Positions 61,102-64,000 of a stretch of 64,000 nucleotides of DNA are shown piece by piece. The DNA is from Clostridium sp. C2-6-12. Its GTDB lineage: Bacteria; Bacillota; Clostridia; Clostridiales; Clostridiaceae. The first letter of the stretch is position 1. Every line of letters starts with the position of its first letter. A program made the position numbers and the translations under genes. The stretch covers positions 62,001 through 126,000 of the forward strand of contig NZ_JAABNP010000002.1 of NCBI RefSeq assembly GCF_009928485.1, in the 5' to 3' direction. The notes below the pieces were generated by a model that worked only from the letters and a program-made list of their open reading frames with translations, was not told the DNA's origin and ran no database searches.

Positions 61102-61454
61102 CTTTTAACTACCCTTTCAACATCACTTACAAATTGATCAATTCCCTGCTGCTCTGCTGGTTTAATATGAACCTTTGCTCCAACTCTTCCACCTATAGAT
61201 TTTAAATGACCATGCTCCAGTAAATGAGTTAACTGGTATTTTGTTTTATTATGTATTACTTGAGTTGTTCCAACTTTCGAAACTCTCCACCCTTTGGCAT
61301 ATGCACCAGTTTGTTTAGGACTAGTCTCTCTTAGAATCTTTACTACATCCTTTGCTGCTTTTACCTTCGCTTCTTCTAATCCTTCTGATACTTCTTTTGA
61401 GTAGTTTGCCAAAGTATTAGTCAATTTTTTTGAAAAATCCTGTATTTTTGACAT
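61098..61454 (-). CDS. HK97 gp10-family head-tail joining protein
   Basis: 118 residues, AAAGGGTGATTTAGGA before the ATG. DVVKILRETSPKQTGAYAKG, GWRVSK and NKTKYQLTHLLEHGHL match the HK97 gp10 (minor tail/neck) family, including the HLLEHG motif. Confidence 0.87.
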   Translation of the reverse strand: MSKIQDFSKKLTNTLANYSKEVSEGLEEAKVKAAKDVVKILRETSPKQTGAYAKGWRVSKVGTTQVIHNKTKYQLTHLLEHGHLKSIGGRVGAKVHIKPAEQQGIDQFVSDVERVVKR

Positions 61455-61456
61455 TC

Positions 61457-61753
61457 CTAAATCACCCTTTCACAGGTTAACTCTATTTCTTCAAAGCCTA
61501 TTAAATAAGTTCTAATTACCTTATATCTCTTACCTTCAAATAAGATTTCCTTTTCACCGCTATACTCATAATTATTAATTACAAATATAACTTCTGGCAT
61601 TAATCCACCTTTTGAAGCAGTATAGAATTCATTTCTTCCTATAGATTTTATTGCACAATAAATATCTGTTTTAACTTCCTGTGGAATTTGATTGCATATT
61701 TCATCTTCAATAAATGTTTGCTTTATTAAAGTTATTTCATAATCATATGTCAT
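61457..61753 (-). CDS. Phage head closure protein
   Basis: 98 residues. EVKTDIYCAIKSIGRNEFYT, KGGLMPEVIFVINNYEYSGE and KRYKVIRTYLIGFEEIELTC match the SPP1 gp16/HK97 gp7-type head-closure (stopper) family. Its ATG overlaps the preceding stop by 4 bp. Confidence 0.85.
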   Translation of the reverse strand: MTYDYEITLIKQTFIEDEICNQIPQEVKTDIYCAIKSIGRNEFYTASKGGLMPEVIFVINNYEYSGEKEILFEGKRYKVIRTYLIGFEEIELTCERVI

Positions 61754-62025
61754 GTACTACTCACTCCTGCATGAATAATCATATTATGTAATCTAAATTG
61801 CAAATGGCGTGGCATACCAGCTCCATCCTTATTTTTATATGACCAAGCAACATAATCTACAACAAAAAGAAGATGATAATCGTTAACCCCATCAAGGATC
61901 AATCCTTTCTCATCTTCTAACTCTTTAATTATTCCTTTTATAATTGCTGTGAGGTATATATCCCTTACATCAGTTTTAATACCTATTGCCTCTTTTACTA
62001 ACTGGAGGACTATTGATATATTCAT
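61750..62025 (-). CDS. Head-tail connector (DNA packaging, gp6-like)
   Basis: 91 residues, AAGGAAGGTAAAA before the ATG. LVKEAIGIKTDVRDIYLTAI and a helical VDYVAWSYKNKDGAGMP region resemble HK97 gp6-type adaptor proteins that join portal and neck. Confidence 0.82.
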   Translation of the reverse strand: MNISIVLQLVKEAIGIKTDVRDIYLTAIIKGIIKELEDEKGLILDGVNDYHLLFVVDYVAWSYKNKDGAGMPRHLQFRLHNMIIHAGVSST

Positions 62026-62082
62026 TTTTACCTTCCTTATTTTGTTTTATTGTAATTAGAATATTTATATTTATAAAAAAAC

Positions 62083-62110
62083 AGATAGTTCACATTTAAT
62101 AAAACTATCT
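62083..62110. terminator. Terminator downstream of the 62186 small membrane protein
   Basis: AGATAGTT pairs with AACTATCT; leftward it continues into GTTTTTTTATAAA. It lies within the structural operon, between capsid and head-tail genes. Confidence 0.7.
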
Positions 62111-62157
62111 ATTTATGCACAGATTAAGAAAATTGTTCATTAAAATATACGCGTACT

Positions 62158-62188
62158 TGATGTAAAAAAATCTAAGTTTTTTACATCA
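62158..62188. repeat. 12-bp hairpin overlapping the stop codon of the 62186 gene
   Basis: TGATGTAAAAAA (62158-62169) and TTTTTTACATCA (62177-62188), 7-nt loop. Its right arm contains the stop codon of the small membrane protein gene. Confidence 0.6.
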
Positions 62189-62377
62189 CTTTTGGGAATT
62201 GTCATTTTTGGGTGTTTTATACTTAGACCATAATTTAATTATGAATTCTAAATTCATCACAATAAGATAAGTTATCAATGCAACTATTTTAATAATGTTT
62301 GTATTAGGTAAATATGCTGTAAGAACAAAGAGTATAGTAGCAATAATCTTAAGTATGAAATATTTTTTGTCAGACAT
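62186..62377 (-). CDS. Small membrane protein, moron-like
   Basis: 63 residues from ATG 62377 (GGGGGTGG upstream; an upstream TTG is adjacent). Two membrane helices (ILKIIATILFVLTAYL and IIKIVALITYLIVMNLEFII) with a basic tail. No family. Inserted between capsid and connector genes with its own promoter and terminator; a lysogenic-conversion or exclusion role is possible. Confidence 0.6.
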   Translation of the reverse strand: MSDKKYFILKIIATILFVLTAYLPNTNIIKIVALITYLIVMNLEFIIKLWSKYKTPKNDNSQK

Positions 62378-62446
62378 CAAACCACCCCCATATTTTAATA
62401 TAGTTTTTGTACAATAAATTACTATGCTGTATCATCTCATATACAT

Positions 62447-62475
62447 ATAATATCTCTAATTGCATTTATTTACAA
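62447..62475 (-). promoter_or_regulatory. Promoter-like sequence for the small membrane protein
   Basis: Leftward TTGTAA (62470-62475), 17-bp spacer, TATTAT (62447-62452), about 70 bp upstream of the 62377 start, right after the capsid stop. Confidence 0.6.
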
Positions 62476-62483
62476 CTCATTAT

Positions 62484-63836
62484 TTATGCAGTTGCATTAG
62501 CCTCATCAACAGCAAAAGATTTTGATACTTCTGGAATTGCACCATTTAACCCAATTAGCACATATGCTTCTTGTCTTACTGGTTTTCCATCATATCTAGC
62601 TGTTGCCTTAAATACAGTTTTATCCTCTGTAAATAAGAATTCAGTTGAACTTGCAGATTTAACATCGGATCTTTCTGCTAAGAGATATTTTGAAAAATCT
62701 CCAACTAAAACATTGTTGTCAGGAATTTCTTCGCTGAATACAACCTTATATCCAACCCCTGGGAATGCTTGATTACTTACTGTTACAAACCCACCATTAG
62801 AATTTGTTGCTAATGACATTGGAACGATTGTACCAAGCCATGTTGCTTCATTCATTGCCACTGTAATCGGACCTCTGCCTCTTCTTCCTCTTTTAATATT
62901 TTTCATAGTTTCGATTATTTTATCGAATTTAGTGTTTGTTGTTGTAAGAGTTATAATATTAGTAGCCTTTAATCCTGCATTTGCATTTAAAGCTGGTATT
63001 ATCCCTAAAGGCATCTTTGTACCAGTACCATAAAGAATAGCTTTATCTAATGCAATTGCAATTGATTCTTTTAATAATTCTTCAACATGGGCAGCTAAAT
63101 TTATCATAGAATCTTCAATTAAAGAATTATGAAGTGGAATAAATCCACCAACCTTGTATCCATCAACTTCAATATCGCTAAATAAATTACTTAATTCATT
63201 TATTTTGCCAATCATTTCTGTCCATACTGCTTCTGGTGCTTCTCCTGCAACTATTGCTCTACCAGTACCAGTTAATCTAGCCACTCTTACTAAACTATAA
63301 AATACAGAATATCTACCTAAATCTTCAGTTATTGTTTCAAGTAATATTTGTGGAATTGTAAGGTCTAATCCAGTAATACTTCTCTTTTCTATTGCTTGTT
63401 TTAAACTTGAATAGAAACTTCTTACTTCTTCCCTATTTAATCTTTCTATGATTTGTCCTCTAGTAGTTAATTTCTTTGCTCCCATTCTTTGTTCTCCTCC
63501 TATGTTCTTGCTTATCTCTATTTTTTCTTCAGTTTCTTTTTCAGCTACAGGTTCATTTGTTGGCTCTTTGCTATTTAGCTCTTCAAGTTCGCCTTCTAAT
63601 TCAGCAATTTCACCTTCTAAAGTTGTTTTCTTTCCTTCTAACTCTTCTTTTTCAGAATCTAGCTTTGTAAATTCTTCTTCTACTAGAGCAATTTCTTCAT
63701 CTGTTTTAGCTTCTTCAATTGATACTTCCAAATCAGCAGCTCTTTTATTTAAATTAGTCTCTTGAGTAAGTAATTCTTCTAAATTTGATTTCCTTTGCTG
63801 AATTTTCTTATTTAACAATAGTTGTTTCAATGCCAT
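62484..63836 (-). CDS. HK97-type major capsid protein with N-terminal scaffold (delta) domain
   Basis: 450 residues, GTGAGGT 9 nt before the ATG. Residues ~1-115 are a charged coiled coil (RKSNLEELLTQETNLNKRAA, EELEGKKTTLEGEIAELEGE) that works as an internal scaffold and is usually removed by the prohead protease. The remainder is the HK97 fold: DLTIPQILLETITEDLGRYS, VDGYKVGGFIPLHNSLIEDS, AILYGTGTKMPLGII. Likely forms the capsid shell. Confidence 0.92.
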   Translation of the reverse strand: MALKQLLLNKKIQQRKSNLEELLTQETNLNKRAADLEVSIEEAKTDEEIALVEEEFTKLDSEKEELEGKKTTLEGEIAELEGELEELNSKEPTNEPVAEKETEEKIEISKNIGGEQRMGAKKLTTRGQIIERLNREEVRSFYSSLKQAIEKRSITGLDLTIPQILLETITEDLGRYSVFYSLVRVARLTGTGRAIVAGEAPEAVWTEMIGKINELSNLFSDIEVDGYKVGGFIPLHNSLIEDSMINLAAHVEELLKESIAIALDKAILYGTGTKMPLGIIPALNANAGLKATNIITLTTTNTKFDKIIETMKNIKRGRRGRGPITVAMNEATWLGTIVPMSLATNSNGGFVTVSNQAFPGVGYKVVFSEEIPDNNVLVGDFSKYLLAERSDVKSASSTEFLFTEDKTVFKATARYDGKPVRQEAYVLIGLNGAIPEVSKSFAVDEANATA

Positions 63837-64000
63837 AATTTTTTAACCTCACTTTTAAGTTATTTTTCTTTTGTAAAATTTGTTTCTCTCTATACGCTTC
63901 AACGCTTGCTTGTCTGGCTTGGACACCAGTTTCCTCATATGCTGGAAAAGTAACTACAGAAACTTCGTGAAGGTCGACTTCCGTTATAATCCACTTAACA
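63808..64000 (-). CDS. Prohead protease, C-terminal end (5' part beyond window)
   Basis: Only the last ~63 codons are in the window. VKWIITEVDLHEVSVVTFPA and YEETGVQARQASVEAYREK match the C-terminus of HK97-family prohead proteases (LxEVSxVTxPAYxxTxVxxR). The stop at 63808-63810 lies inside the capsid gene, a 29-bp overlap. The protease cleaves the capsid scaffold domain. Confidence 0.82.
   Translation of the reverse strand, partial: VKWIITEVDLHEVSVVTFPAYEETGVQARQASVEAYREKQILQKKNNLKVRLKNYGIETTIVK

Larger units (their letters stand above)
41104..64000. mobile_element. HK97-type siphovirus prophage or prophage-like element (left end; continues past window)
   Basis: From the break in cotJC to the right edge: regulatory genes, a four-gene NurA-HerA-Hsp90-radical SAM cassette, amidase, two holins, tail fibre, Gp37-like and Dit proteins, tape measure, frameshifted tail chaperone, tail tube, head-tail connectors, HK97-type capsid and prohead protease. 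Structural genes run leftward in the standard siphovirus order. Integrase, portal, terminase and replication genes are not in the window and should lie beyond 64 kb. No integrase sits at the left end. Confidence 0.85.

Noticed and set aside
63448..63765. Plus-strand ORFs opposite the capsid gene (and similar ones opposite 55-58 kb and 46-47 kb)
   Set aside because: They are antisense shadows rich in Ser/Leu/Phe from the complementary frame of charged coiled coils, without ribosome sites or family likeness.
1..64000. CRISPR arrays, tRNA and rRNA genes
   Set aside because: No regularly spaced direct repeats and no cloverleaf or rRNA-like sequence were seen on either strand; the repeats found are irregular and few.

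Overview
The window is AT-rich Clostridium DNA (cluster I, Clostridium sensu stricto). Evidence for this is the base composition, strong GGAGG-type ribosome binding sites, many TTG and GTG starts, the spore-coat cotJ genes, a Spo0E-like phosphatase, methyl-accepting chemotaxis proteins and HD-GYP signalling. The species cannot be fixed from the sequence alone; a C. beijerinckii-like solventogen is a guess. No rRNA, tRNA or CRISPR array was seen.

Layout. 1-3.7 kb: pectin/uronate catabolism (GH105 hydrolase, KduD, KduI and a LacI-type regulator) with three ACACGTGT operators in front of kduI. 3.9-4.5 kb: a small tyrosine recombinase. 4.9-8.1 kb: chemoreceptor, Spo0E-like phosphatase and EAL/HDOD protein. 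8.2-16.3 kb: two-component system, membrane glycosyltransferase, HD-GYP phosphodiesterase, IMP dehydrogenase. 16.4-20.4 kb: small housekeeping and DUF genes, including a SagB-type nitroreductase with a large in-frame internal deletion. 20.6-29 kb: an NAD/ADP-ribose island. Seven leftward genes (NrtR-like Nudix regulator, short PRPP-synthetase-like enzyme, nicotinamidase-like hydrolase, NAMPT-like transferase, bacterial PARG-like macrodomain, J-domain/pseudokinase, VWA protein) form an apparent operon, followed by a divergent adenylosuccinate synthetase paralogue. 29.3-39.5 kb: chemoreceptor, small oxidoreductases, lipoproteins, and decaying genes (GNAT fragment, class D beta-lactamase-like gene broken by TGA). 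39.9-41.1 kb: cotJA, cotJB and a cotJC cut off after about 63 codons.

41.1 kb to the right edge is an HK97-type siphovirus prophage (or prophage-like element) that appears to begin inside cotJC. Its genes run leftward from prohead protease and capsid (64 kb) through head-tail connectors, tail tube, a frameshifted tail chaperone, tape measure, distal tail, Gp37-like protein, tail fibre, holins and amidase (50.2 kb). Three moron-like cassettes with their own promoters or terminators interrupt the structural genes. Between the lysis genes and the regulatory genes (42.5-43.6 kb) lies a compact four-gene operon (43.8-50.1 kb) with its own sigma-A-like promoter: NurA-like nuclease, HerA-like ATPase, Hsp90/GHKL-type ATPase and a radical SAM protein. 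I cannot match this combination to a named system; it is the strongest candidate here for an undescribed anti-phage or DNA-processing system. The second candidate is the NAD/ADP-ribose island.
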